5,776 nt of DNA from Paracoccaceae bacterium (GCA_007120685.1 SKNG01000085.1:1-5776); one strand, 5' to 3'; positions 1 to 5,776 are shown, counted from the first letter of the stretch. Translations and numbers: made by a program. Notes: generated by a model not told the origin, from the sequence alone.

Positions 1-1901
1 GCCAGCGCCGGGGCCGGGCCATCGGGTGCGGCATCGGGGTCCGCGTCCGGCGTGTCTTCCTGCGATTCATCGGCAAAGGCGCGCAGCGCGATCACCAGCA
101 CGCCCGAGCAGTTGCGCACCACCCAGTCGCGCACCGCCTCGGTGTTCAGGATGCCGGTCACCACATCGATGCCGTAATTGTCGTAATACCCTGCATCGAC
201 CACCCGGCGGTACGGCACTGTCGGCAGCGATACCGCCGGCACGATATAGGGAAAGGTCGCCGACAGCCGCGCAGCGGTCGCCACGGTCAACCCGTCTTCG
301 GCATGGGCCCCGGGCATCACCCGGAAAAGCTCGGCCGAATGATCGTCGGCATTGCTCTGACCGTGGCGCCTGAACTTGGTGCGGAAGGCCTGCAAATCCA
401 GGTTGGAAATGAAGAAGGGCGCCCCGCTTTCGATCAGCATCGGCGAGAAGATGACAGAGGGGCGGATGCCCTGCGCCTCTTCCTCGCGCAGGCTGGCGAA
501 GGGGCGGTCCAGCGTCTGCCAATGCGCCTGCAGCACGCGTCCGCGGTCGGCCTCGATGGCCCGGCTGCGGACGATATGGCCAAGGTCGCGCAGCAATTGC
601 CAGGCGATGGCGGACAGGCTGTCACGCGCCTGCGGCACCCGGCGCGGCGGCGGGGCATCCATGCCGGGCGGGCGGATCGGCCGGGGCTGCTGCTGATAGG
701 CCAGAATATCCTGCTCGATGAACCCGGTCAGCGACCCGGGCACCGGCTCGCCCCTGCCGGCGCGGGCCGAAAGCTCGGCCAGATAGCCGCCGGTCACCAT
801 CCCGCCGGAAGCCCCGGCGACGAAGCGGATGGACTGCGTCAGACCGTCCAGCCCCGCGCCCGCGCCGCCCTGCCGGTCCGGCCGCAGGGTGCCATCCAGG
901 GCGAAGAGTTCATCCAGCACCGCCGAGGCCCAGAAGGTGGCCCGGTAGCCGCCGCCGGAAAGCGCCAGCATCACCAGCCGGGGTTTGCCGGCCTGCGCCG
1001 TGGCTGCGCGGGCGTGCCAGGCGGCCAGCGCCTGTTGCGGCGGCACCAGCGCGGGTTCCGACTCGGCAGGCGGGGCGTGGGGGCTGATCGGGTTTTCGTA
1101 GTACCGGGCGGGAATGCCGGGGATGCGGTAGCGGAAGGGCACCAGGCGCCGGACCAGCCAGACCAGCAGCGCGCCCCCCGCCAGCAACAGCAGCAGCACC
1201 GGCACCTGCGCCAGCAGGGCAAAGCCGGTGGTCAGCACGATCAGCAGCATGAACCAGGCCGCGCCGGTCTGCACCCACATCCAGCTTGCCGTGACCATGG
1301 CAAGAAGCGCGAGCACAAACAGCGCCAGCGTCGAAAGCAGCCCCCACCACGGCCCGGAAGGGTCGATGAACGGCAGCAGCCCGGCCTGCAGCATGGGCAG
1401 CACCACCACGCCCAGCAACACCACCGCCAGGAGCCCCGCGCCCAGGCCCAGGGCGCGCCGCAAAAGGGCGGGGGCGGTTTCGCCGCTCTCGGGTGCCTGG
1501 CCGCGCGGCAGGCGACCGAAGGCGAGGGCGAAAAGCGACAGGACAAGCAGCGCGCCGAGGGCGGTCCAGCCCAGCACGGGGCCGACTGCGCCGGCGTCGG
1601 AGGGCAGCACCGGGGGCAAGGGCAGGCCCAGCAGGATCAGGGTGATGCCGATCCACAGCGTGAACAGCGCCATGGTGGTGAAACCCGGCGACAGCCAGAG
1701 CTGCCAGCTCTTTCCCTTGGTCTCGGCAGCCTGTGCCCGTTCCCTTACGGGGGGATCGTTGAACAGGGCGGCATGCGCGGCCTTGTCGCGAAACAGATCA
1801 TGCAGCCCCGCGCCCCGGCCGAGCCTGCCTCGCAGGATCAGGATCATCGCGCCGTAGACGGCGAGCGCCAGCACATGGCCGGCATGAAGGCTGTCCAGCA
1901 T
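1..1901 (-). CDS. Patatin-like phospholipase with N-terminal multi-pass membrane region (C-terminus beyond window)
   Basis: Predicted membrane-anchored serine lipid acyl hydrolase. The frame is open from ATG at 1901 to the left edge, giving 633 residues without a stop. Residues 1-255 are strongly hydrophobic with about six or seven candidate membrane segments (near 8-24, 74-97, 108-128, 150-176, 186-208, 213-231, 233-251). The catalytic domain follows from about 305: the oxyanion-hole motif SGGGYR (315-320), the nucleophile elbow GASGG with Ser365, the patatin-like stretch SATFPYIVPA (547-556), and the dyad Asp in VVDAG with Asp569. Patatins use a Ser-Asp dyad, and both residues are present. 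The end in view (611-631) is rich in Asp, Pro and Ala. ATG 1901 was chosen because it keeps the first hydrophobic segment; its ribosome site is weak (AAGGGGG, 11 nt away). The substrate and the side of the membrane are unknown. It lies 304 bp after polA on the same strand, probably as a separate unit. Confidence 0.85.
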   Translation of the reverse strand, partial: MLDSLHAGHVLALAVYGAMILILRGRLGRGAGLHDLFRDKAAHAALFNDPPVRERAQAAETKGKSWQLWLSPGFTTMALFTLWIGITLILLGLPLPPVLPSDAGAVGPVLGWTALGALLVLSLFALAFGRLPRGQAPESGETAPALLRRALGLGAGLLAVVLLGVVVLPMLQAGLLPFIDPSGPWWGLLSTLALFVLALLAMVTASWMWVQTGAAWFMLLIVLTTGFALLAQVPVLLLLLAGGALLVWLVRRLVPFRYRIPGIPARYYENPISPHAPPAESEPALVPPQQALAAWHARAATAQAGKPRLVMLALSGGGYRATFWASAVLDELFALDGTLRPDRQGGAGAGLDGLTQSIRFVAGASGGMVTGGYLAELSARAGRGEPVPGSLTGFIEQDILAYQQQPRPIRPPGMDAPPPRRVPQARDSLSAIAWQLLRDLGHIVRSRAIEADRGRVLQAHWQTLDRPFASLREEEAQGIRPSVIFSPMLIESGAPFFISNLDLQAFRTKFRRHGQSNADDHSAELFRVMPGAHAEDGLTVATAARLSATFPYIVPAVSLPTVPYRRVVDAGYYDNYGIDVVTGILNTEAVRDWVVRNCSGVLVIALRAFADESQEDTPDADPDAAPDGPAPAL

Positions 1902-1950
1902 CAACCCCGGCGCCCCCTTCGCAAAAACCGGCAGCGCACGCCGGCAATGC

Positions 1951-1979
1951 AGGGTACATGCACGGCATGGTTGCGTAAA
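1951..1979 (-). promoter_or_regulatory. Weak candidate promoter for the patatin-like gene
   Basis: On the minus strand, TTTACG (1974-1979) and TACCCT (1951-1956) are separated by 17 bp, a sigma-70-like arrangement about 50 bp before the ATG at 1901. The -35 matches four and the -10 three of six consensus bases, so this is only a candidate. The terminator-like repeat just upstream makes an independent promoter in this gap likely. Confidence 0.25.
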
Positions 1980-2021
1980 GCGCGCGCCGACGCGGCCACC
2001 AAGGCGATCCCGTTTGACCGC

Positions 2022-2087
2022 ACGAATTGGGAACCGCCGGAAAACGGGCTTTCGAAAGCCCGTATGCACGCGCCTTCGAAGGCGCGT
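2022..2087 (-). repeat. Paired-palindrome intergenic repeat, copy 1
   Basis: Two perfect 20-bp palindromes, ACGGGCTTTCGAAAGCCCGT (2044-2063) and ACGCGCCTTCGAAGGCGCGT (2068-2087), share the core TTCGAA and are separated by 4 bp. The block 2031-2087 matches 5481-5537 at 54 of 57 positions. The three differences all lie outside the palindromes. Similarity continues more weakly through 2022-2030 with a one-base indel. This copy begins 118 bp after the polA stop codon. The strand given is that of the surrounding genes. Confidence 0.95.
2041..2063 (-). terminator. Probable intrinsic terminator of the zinc-finger-polA unit
   Basis: Read along the minus strand, the palindrome at 2044-2063 can fold into a GC-rich hairpin with a very small loop, and its 3' arm runs into TTTT (2044-2041) followed by CC. 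A second hairpin (2068-2087) precedes it. The T-tract is short, so termination may be partial or the structure may mainly protect the 3' end of the mRNA. The position after polA and before the next gene supports the call. Confidence 0.5.
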
Positions 2088-2106
2088 TTCCCACCGCGAC
2101 CCGAGC

Positions 2107-2123
2107 GCCCGAAGGAAACGGGC
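2107..2123 (-). other. Small GC-rich hairpin in the polA 3' untranslated region
   Basis: GCCCG (2107-2111) and CGGGC (2119-2123) are inverted repeats around a 7-nt loop, about 82 nt after the polA stop and 19 nt before the double palindrome. No T-tract follows, so on its own it is not a convincing terminator. It may be part of the 3'-end structure. Confidence 0.4.
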
Positions 2124-2205
2124 ACCAGGCAAGTCACCTCGGCGCGATGCGGCAAAGGCAAATGGAACGTCAGAGTCGAACGCCCCGGACGCGGCGCGGC
2201 CGGGC

Positions 2206-5010
2206 TCAGTGCGCCTGCGCCCAGTTCGGCCCCTGCCCGGCATCGACGACCAGCGGCACATCCAGCGGCACCGCCGGGGCAGCCGCGCCCTCCATCACCT
2301 TGCGGACGCGGGCGATGGTTTCCTCGGCCGCGCCTTCCTCGACCTCGAACACCAGTTCGTCATGCACCTGCAGCAGCATCTTCGCCGGCAGCCCCTGAAT
2401 GGCCGCCGGGATACGGATCATCGCGCGGCGGATGATATCGGCCGCCGTGCCCTGGATCGGTGCGTTGATGGCACCCCGCCGCGCGAAGCCCGCGGCGGGG
2501 CCCTTGGCGTTGATCTCGGGCGTGTGGATCTTGCGGCCGAAAAGGGTGGTGACGAAGCGGTCTTCCTTCGCCTGCTTCACGGTCGCATCCATGTAATCCC
2601 GGATACCCGGGAAGCGCTCGAAATAGGTGTCGATGAACTGCTGCGCCTCGCCCCGGGGGATGCGCAGGTTGCGCGCCAGCCCGAAGCCGGAGATGCCGTA
2701 GATCACCCCGAAATTGATCGCCTTGGCCTGCCGGCGAATCTCTGGCGTCATCTGATCCAGGGCCACGCCGAACATTTCCGACGCGGTCATCGCGTGAATG
2801 TCCAGCCCCTCGGCAAAGGCCTGTTTCAGCGCCGGGATATCGGCAATATGCGCGAGGATGCGCAGCTCGATCTGGCTGTAATCCAGGCTGACCAGCACAT
2901 TCCCCGGCCCGGCCACAAAAGCCTCGCGGATGCGGCGGCCTTCCTCGGTGCGGATGGGGATGTTCTGCAGGTTCGGATCGGTCGAGGACAGCCGCCCGGT
3001 ATTCGCCCCGGTCTGCACATAGGAAGTATGCACGCGGCCCGTATCGGGATTTATATGGTCCTGCAGCGCGTCCGTGTAGGTGGATTTCAGCTTTGAAAGC
3101 TGCCGCCAGTCCAGCACCCGGCCCGGCAGATCGTGTTCGGTCGCCAGATCCTCCAGCACATCCGCCCCGGTGCCCCAGGCGCCGTTCTTGCCGCGCTTGC
3201 CGCCCTCCAGCGCCATCTTCTCGAACAGGATCTCGCCCAGTTGCTTGGGCGAGCCGACATTGAACGTCTCTCCCGCCAGATCATGGATCTCGGCCTCCAG
3301 CGCCGCCATCTTCTGGGCAAAGGCGTTGGACATGCGCGACAGCGTATCGCGGTCAACCAGAATGCCGGTGCGCTCCATTACCGCCAGTACCGGCACCAGC
3401 GGGCGTTCCAGCACCTCATAGACCGCAGTCACCTGCGCGCGGTGCAGGCGCGGGCGCAGGGTCTGCCACAGGCGCAGGGTGATATCGGCATCCTCGGCCG
3501 CGTAGCGCGCGGCGTCGTCGATCGGCACCAGATCAAAGGTGCGGGCGGATTTGCCGCTGCCAATCAGATCCTTGATGGGGATGGGCTTGTGACCGAGGTA
3601 TTCTTCGCTTAGCGTGTCCATGCCATGCCCGTGCAGGCCTGCGTGCAGGGCGTAGGACATCAGCATCGTGTCATCAAAGGGCGCCATGGTGATGCCGTAG
3701 CCGGCCAGCACCTTGGCGTCGTATTTCACGTTCTGGCCGATCTTCAGGATCGCGGCATCCTCCAGCACCGGCTTCAGCGCCGCCAGCGCGTCCTCCAGCG
3801 GGATCTGGCCCTCGGTCAGCGCCTTGTCGTCGAACAGCCCCTCGCCCCCGGCGCGATGGGCGAGCGGGATATAGGCCGCCTGACCCGGTGCCAGCGCCAG
3901 CGAGACGCCGACCAGTTCCGCGCGCATCTCATCGAGCGAGGTGGTCTCGGTGTCGATGGCCACATACCCCTGATCCATGATCCGCGCGACCCAGTCCCGC
4001 AGCCTGTCCATGTCACGGATGCAGGCATAACCGGCATGATCGAAGGGCAGCGCGGCCGGTTCCTCGGCCGGTGGCGTGTCGGCGCTGGCGGGGGGCTCGG
4101 CGATCACCGGGGCTTCGGTGCCCAGCTTCTCGGCCACGCGGCGCGAGAGGGTGCGGAACTCCATCTGCGCCAGAAAGCCCAGCAGCGCCTCGGGCTCGGG
4201 CGGGCGGATGGCGAGGTCGGGCAGGGTGATCTCCAGCGGCGTCTGCGCGTCCAGTTCCACCAGCCGGCGAGAGATGCGGATCTGCTCGGCATTCTCGATC
4301 AGCGTCTGGCGGCGCTTGGGCTGCTTGATCTCGCCCGCCCGGGCCAGCAGGCTGTCCAGATCGCCGTATTCGTTGATCAAGAGCGCCGCGGTCTTCACCC
4401 CGATCCCGGGCGCGCCCGGGACATTGTCCACACTGTCCCCGGCCAGCGCCTGCACATCGACCACCCGCTCCGGCCCCACGCCGAATTTCTCGGCCACGCC
4501 ATCCGCGTCGATCACGCGGTTCTTCATGGCATCGAACATCACCACCTGATCGCCGACCAACTGCATCAGGTCCTTGTCAGAGGAAATGATGGTGACCCGC
4601 CCGCCGGCTTCGACCGCGTGGCGGGTCAGGGTGGCGATGATGTCATCGGCCTCGTACCCCTCGGTCTCGATACAGGCGATGTTGAAGGCGCGGGTTGCAT
4701 CGCGGGTCAGGGGGAACTGCGGGCGCAGATCCTCGGGCGGCTCGGGGCGGTTGGCCTTGTACTCGGCATAGATGTCGTTGCGGAAGGTGGTGGCGGAGTG
4801 ATCGAAGATCACCGCGGCATGTGTAGCCGCCTCGCCGCCATTGCGCCCGTCAAGGTAGCGCTGCAGCATGTTGCAGAAGCCCGCCACGGCGCCGACCGGC
4901 AGCCCGTCGGACTTGCGGGTCAGCGGCGGCAGGGCGTGATAGGCGCGGAAGATGAAGGCCGAGCCGTCGATCAGATGCAGATGATCACCCTTGCCGAAAC
5001 CGTCGGGCAT
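2206..5010 (-). CDS. polA: DNA polymerase I
   Basis: A full-length family A polymerase (934 aa; E. coli has 928) that fills gaps and removes RNA primers from Okazaki fragments and acts in excision repair. The 5'-nuclease domain (about 1-290) shows LIDGSAF with Asp15, FRAYHALPPL (21-30), YEADD (119-123), SDKD (144-147) and GDSVDNVPG (191-199) followed by a helix-hairpin-helix. A Pro/Ala-rich linker spans about 296-322. The 3'-5' exonuclease keeps its acidic residues: DTE (353-355), Asp431 in QNVKYD, and Tyr503/Asp507 in YAAED, so proofreading should be active. The polymerase domain has TGRLSS (671-676), motif A DYSQIELR (710-717), motif B with Arg759, Lys763, Phe767 and Tyr771, and motif C HDE (883-885). 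The start ATG follows GGAGG by 5 nt. It is probably co-transcribed with the zinc-finger gene 54 bp upstream. Confidence 0.98.
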   Translation of the reverse strand: MPDGFGKGDHLHLIDGSAFIFRAYHALPPLTRKSDGLPVGAVAGFCNMLQRYLDGRNGGEAATHAAVIFDHSATTFRNDIYAEYKANRPEPPEDLRPQFPLTRDATRAFNIACIETEGYEADDIIATLTRHAVEAGGRVTIISSDKDLMQLVGDQVVMFDAMKNRVIDADGVAEKFGVGPERVVDVQALAGDSVDNVPGAPGIGVKTAALLINEYGDLDSLLARAGEIKQPKRRQTLIENAEQIRISRRLVELDAQTPLEITLPDLAIRPPEPEALLGFLAQMEFRTLSRRVAEKLGTEAPVIAEPPASADTPPAEEPAALPFDHAGYACIRDMDRLRDWVARIMDQGYVAIDTETTSLDEMRAELVGVSLALAPGQAAYIPLAHRAGGEGLFDDKALTEGQIPLEDALAALKPVLEDAAILKIGQNVKYDAKVLAGYGITMAPFDDTMLMSYALHAGLHGHGMDTLSEEYLGHKPIPIKDLIGSGKSARTFDLVPIDDAARYAAEDADITLRLWQTLRPRLHRAQVTAVYEVLERPLVPVLAVMERTGILVDRDTLSRMSNAFAQKMAALEAEIHDLAGETFNVGSPKQLGEILFEKMALEGGKRGKNGAWGTGADVLEDLATEHDLPGRVLDWRQLSKLKSTYTDALQDHINPDTGRVHTSYVQTGANTGRLSSTDPNLQNIPIRTEEGRRIREAFVAGPGNVLVSLDYSQIELRILAHIADIPALKQAFAEGLDIHAMTASEMFGVALDQMTPEIRRQAKAINFGVIYGISGFGLARNLRIPRGEAQQFIDTYFERFPGIRDYMDATVKQAKEDRFVTTLFGRKIHTPEINAKGPAAGFARRGAINAPIQGTAADIIRRAMIRIPAAIQGLPAKMLLQVHDELVFEVEEGAAEETIARVRKVMEGAAAPAVPLDVPLVVDAGQGPNWAQAH

Positions 5011-5015
5011 CGGGG

Positions 5016-5020
5016 CCTCC
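5016..5020 (-). promoter_or_regulatory. Ribosome binding site of polA
   Basis: GGAGG on the minus strand, 5 nt before the ATG at 5010. It is a near-consensus Shine-Dalgarno sequence and fixes the polA start. Its presence fits translation of polA independent of the upstream gene, which ends 54 bp away. Confidence 0.85.
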
Positions 5021-5044
5021 GTTGAATGCGGCGCGTGGCAGCGC

Positions 5045-5054
5045 GGGGGGGGGG
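5045..5054 (-). repeat. Ten-base G:C homopolymer tract between the zinc-finger gene and polA
   Basis: Ten consecutive G on the plus strand (C10 in the transcript) lie 10 nt after the zinc-finger stop codon and about 24 nt before the polA Shine-Dalgarno sequence. Such tracts are prone to length change by slippage and to sequencing error. No reading frame of a supported gene crosses it, so a length change would only alter the leader of polA. Confidence 0.9.
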
Positions 5055-5064
5055 CAGCGGCCGG

Positions 5065-5277
5065 TCAGGCAGCATCCCGGGCGGCGGCCTTGGCGGCCTC
5101 GGTGCCTTCCAGAATGTAGCGCTTGTCGCAATAGGGGCAGTCGACCCAGCCGCCTTCCTCGGGGATGGACAGCCAGACGCGGGGATGGCCCAGCGCCCCT
5201 TCGCCGCCATCACAGGCAACGCGGGTGCGGGTGACGATCTGGGTTTCCGGGGCGGGATGGCTGGGCAGCGCGGTCAT
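5065..5277 (-). CDS. CHCC-type zinc-finger protein (NDUFS6-like, zf-CHCC family)
   Basis: A 70-residue soluble protein. Cys22, His31, Cys47 and Cys50 form a C-X8-H-X15-C-X2-C pattern within RVACDGGEGALGHPRVWLSI and WVDCPYCDKRY, the hallmark of the zf-CHCC family. That family includes the NDUFS6/13-kDa accessory subunit of respiratory complex I, where these residues bind one zinc ion. A role in complex I assembly or stability here is inferred from family only; no nuo gene is in view. The ATG at 5277 is preferred because AGGAA lies 6 nt upstream and the probable -10 box (5318-5323) lies between it and the in-frame upstream ATGs. The C-terminus (59-70) is Ala-rich and probably helical. It is the first gene of a likely two-gene unit with polA. 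Confidence 0.88.
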   Translation of the reverse strand: MTALPSHPAPETQIVTRTRVACDGGEGALGHPRVWLSIPEEGGWVDCPYCDKRYILEGTEAAKAAARDAA

Positions 5278-5283
5278 GGCGTG

Positions 5284-5288
5284 TTCCT
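5284..5288 (-). promoter_or_regulatory. Ribosome binding site of the zinc-finger gene
   Basis: AGGAA on the minus strand, 6 nt before the ATG at 5277. It favours this start over longer in-frame alternatives reaching up to 5352, which would add a low-complexity N-terminal extension. Confidence 0.6.
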
Positions 5289-5317
5289 GCTGGGGCGTGG
5301 ACTGACGGTCTGCTCCC

Positions 5318-5345
5318 ATACTAGCCGATGTGCCGGCACGCGCAA
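5318..5345 (-). promoter_or_regulatory. Candidate promoter of the zinc-finger-polA unit
   Basis: On the minus strand TTGCGC (5340-5345) and TAGTAT (5318-5323) are separated by 16 bp. TAGTAT matches four of six -10 bases and is the most AT-rich hexamer of that kind in this gap; the -35 keeps TTG. Transcription would begin near 5310, leaving a leader of about 30-35 nt before the ATG at 5277, which fits the ribosome site. Confidence 0.45.
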
Positions 5346-5372
5346 TCGTCATGCCGGTGTGTCAGCAGGTCC

Positions 5373-5390
5373 GTCGCAATTGGTCGCAAT
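5373..5390 (-). repeat. Direct repeat GTCGCAAT upstream of the zinc-finger-polA promoter
   Basis: GTCGCAAT occurs at 5373-5380 and again at 5383-5390 on the plus strand, exactly 10 bp apart, about 28 bp upstream of the candidate -35. A close relative, GTCGCACTTGG, lies at 5435-5445 against GTCGCAATTGG at 5373-5383. One helical turn between copies would suit a regulator bound on one face of the DNA, but the repeat is short and may be chance. Confidence 0.4.
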
Positions 5391-5470
5391 CGCCGCGCAG
5401 ACCTGAGCGGACAAGATTTGAGATTGCCTGTCTCGTCGCACTTGGCTGCCGGAAAACCGTTTCTGTCCGA

Positions 5471-5537
5471 ACGAATTCGAAAACCGCCGGAAAACGGGCT
5501 TTCGAAAGCCCGTTTGTACGCGCCTTCGAAGGCGCGT
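5471..5537 (-). repeat. Paired-palindrome intergenic repeat, copy 2
   Basis: Same architecture and orientation as copy 1: ACGGGCTTTCGAAAGCCCGT (5494-5513) and ACGCGCCTTCGAAGGCGCGT (5518-5537) with a 4-bp spacer. In this copy the first palindrome is longer, perfect over 24 bp (5492-5515), because of a spacer substitution. It begins 126 bp after the stop codon of the DUF805-like gene. The flank 5471-5490 contains CGAATTCG and aligns with 2022-2040 of copy 1 with one indel. Confidence 0.95.
5491..5515 (-). terminator. Probable intrinsic terminator of the DUF805-like gene
   Basis: The perfect inverted repeat at 5492-5515 forms a GC-rich hairpin on the minus-strand transcript, ending in TTTT (5494-5491) and then CC. 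A second hairpin (5518-5537) lies just before it. It falls between the DUF805-like stop codon and the candidate promoter of the zinc-finger-polA unit, as expected for a boundary between transcripts. The short T-tract leaves doubt about efficiency. Confidence 0.5.
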
Positions 5538-5573
5538 CACCCCGCGGCGGCCGAAGCGATCAATCGGGACCAA

Positions 5574-5595
5574 GCCCCGCAGTGTGCCTCGGGGC
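5574..5595 (-). other. Small GC-rich hairpin in the 3' untranslated region of the DUF805-like gene
   Basis: GCCCCG (5574-5579) and CGGGGC (5590-5595) are inverted repeats around a 10-nt loop, about 68 nt after the stop codon and 36 nt before the double palindrome. No T-tract follows. It is comparable in placement to the hairpin after polA. Confidence 0.4.
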
Positions 5596-5663
5596 GCTCT
5601 CGCAGCCTTGCATGCGTTTGTCTTGTCGCAGCTTCAGCCCGGCAAATGCACCCGGAAAACAGG

Positions 5664-5776
5664 TCACTGCGGCGCCGCGCCATACTGGTTCGGCCCTTCA
5701 TCGCCCTTCAGGATGCCCAGTTCGATAACCGCCCAGACAAAGGCCACCAGCGCGGCAAAGCCCACCAGCGTGGCCA
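5664..5776 (-). CDS. Probable DUF805 inner-membrane protein, C-terminal end only
   Basis: Only the last 36 residues and the TGA stop are in the window; the gene begins beyond the right edge. The visible part has one hydrophobic segment (ATLVGFAALVAFVWAVIELG) followed by a short polar tail, ILKGDEGPNQYGAAPQ. A final membrane helix followed by a Gly-rich tail of the form G-x-x-G-x-N-x-[YF]-G is typical of the DUF805 family of small multi-pass inner-membrane proteins (E. coli YhaH/YhaI type), whose biochemical function is not established. The call rests on this short tail, so another small membrane protein remains possible. It is followed by its own terminator-like repeat and so is probably not co-transcribed with the zinc-finger gene. 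Confidence 0.6.
   Translation of the reverse strand, partial: ATLVGFAALVAFVWAVIELGILKGDEGPNQYGAAPQ

Noticed and set aside
910..1656. Minus-strand open frame of 248 codons overlapping the patatin-like gene in another frame
   Set aside because: It is Arg/Ala/Pro/Gly-rich with no recognisable motif, while the frame starting at 1901 carries membrane segments and catalytic motifs over the same DNA.
303..2435. Very long plus-strand open frame (710 codons) opposite the patatin-like gene and the intergenic repeat
   Set aside because: It is antisense to a minus-strand frame with clear catalytic motifs, runs through the intergenic repeat and into the 3' end of polA, and its translation is low-complexity Arg/Gln/Gly/Pro-rich. 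Long antisense frames are expected in GC-rich DNA.
3625..5025. Plus-strand open frame of 466 codons opposite polA
   Set aside because: It is the exact antisense of the conserved 5'-nuclease and exonuclease domains of polA, and its His/Gln/Gly/Arg-rich translation resembles no family I know. It is best explained as a by-product of codon bias.
5278..5352. Longer start for the zinc-finger protein at 5352
   Set aside because: The extra 25 residues are low-complexity, would cover the probable -10 box at 5318-5323, and lack the AGGAA ribosome site that precedes the ATG at 5277.
2022..5537. The direct repeats as ends of a mobile element carrying polA
   Set aside because: polA is an essential-type core gene, no transposase or integrase is present, and the identical orientation is explained by the repeats' position after two co-oriented genes.
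5330..5728. Possible small proteins containing stretches such as GKRAFESP and RAFEGA at both repeats (also near 2027-2398)
   Set aside because: The apparent similarity between the two peptides comes only from translation of the palindromic repeat. There is no supporting ribosome site or protein motif, so these are artefacts of the repeat.
1..5776. tRNA, rRNA, CRISPR array or riboswitch
   Set aside because: Reading the gaps 1902-2205 and 5278-5663 on both strands showed no cloverleaf-like arrangement, no regularly spaced repeat-spacer array and no riboswitch core I recognise.

Overview
The window is GC-rich with strong G/C preference at wobble positions. Together with the gene content (a full-length alphaproteobacterial-type polA, an NDUFS6-like CHCC zinc-finger gene, a DUF805-like membrane protein), this suggests an alphaproteobacterium, most likely of the Rhodobacterales (Paracoccus/Rhodobacter type). 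The taxonomic call is inference from composition and gene families; no rRNA or other marker is present.

All four supported genes lie on the minus strand, so transcription runs from right to left. Starting at the right edge: (1) the last 36 codons of a probable DUF805 inner-membrane protein (5664-5776); (2) a 386-bp gap holding a small hairpin, one copy of a paired-palindrome repeat, short direct repeats and a probable promoter; (3) a 70-aa CHCC zinc-finger protein (5065-5277); (4) polA, 934 aa, complete (2206-5010), 54 bp after the zinc-finger gene and probably in the same transcript; (5) a 304-bp gap holding a small hairpin, the second copy of the paired-palindrome repeat and a weak promoter candidate; (6) the first 633 residues of a patatin-like phospholipase with an N-terminal multi-pass membrane region (1-1901), whose C-terminus lies beyond the left edge.

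DNA polymerase I carries all visible motifs of its three activities (5'-nuclease, 3'-5' proofreading exonuclease, polymerase), so it should be fully functional in Okazaki-fragment maturation and excision repair. The zinc-finger protein resembles the small complex I accessory family, and the patatin-like protein probably acts on membrane lipids. No common pathway is evident; they look like ordinary chromosomal neighbours.

The most interesting non-coding signal is the repeat: two 57-bp blocks (2031-2087 and 5481-5537) identical at 54 positions, each made of two perfect 20-bp palindromes centred on TTCGAA and 24 bp apart. Both copies have the same orientation and sit about 120-127 nt after a stop codon. 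Read in the direction of transcription, the last hairpin is followed by TTTT. They therefore look like copies of a dispersed double-hairpin terminator or 3'-end element bracketing the zinc-finger-polA unit. I found no tRNA, rRNA, CRISPR array, insertion sequence or recognisable novel multi-gene system.
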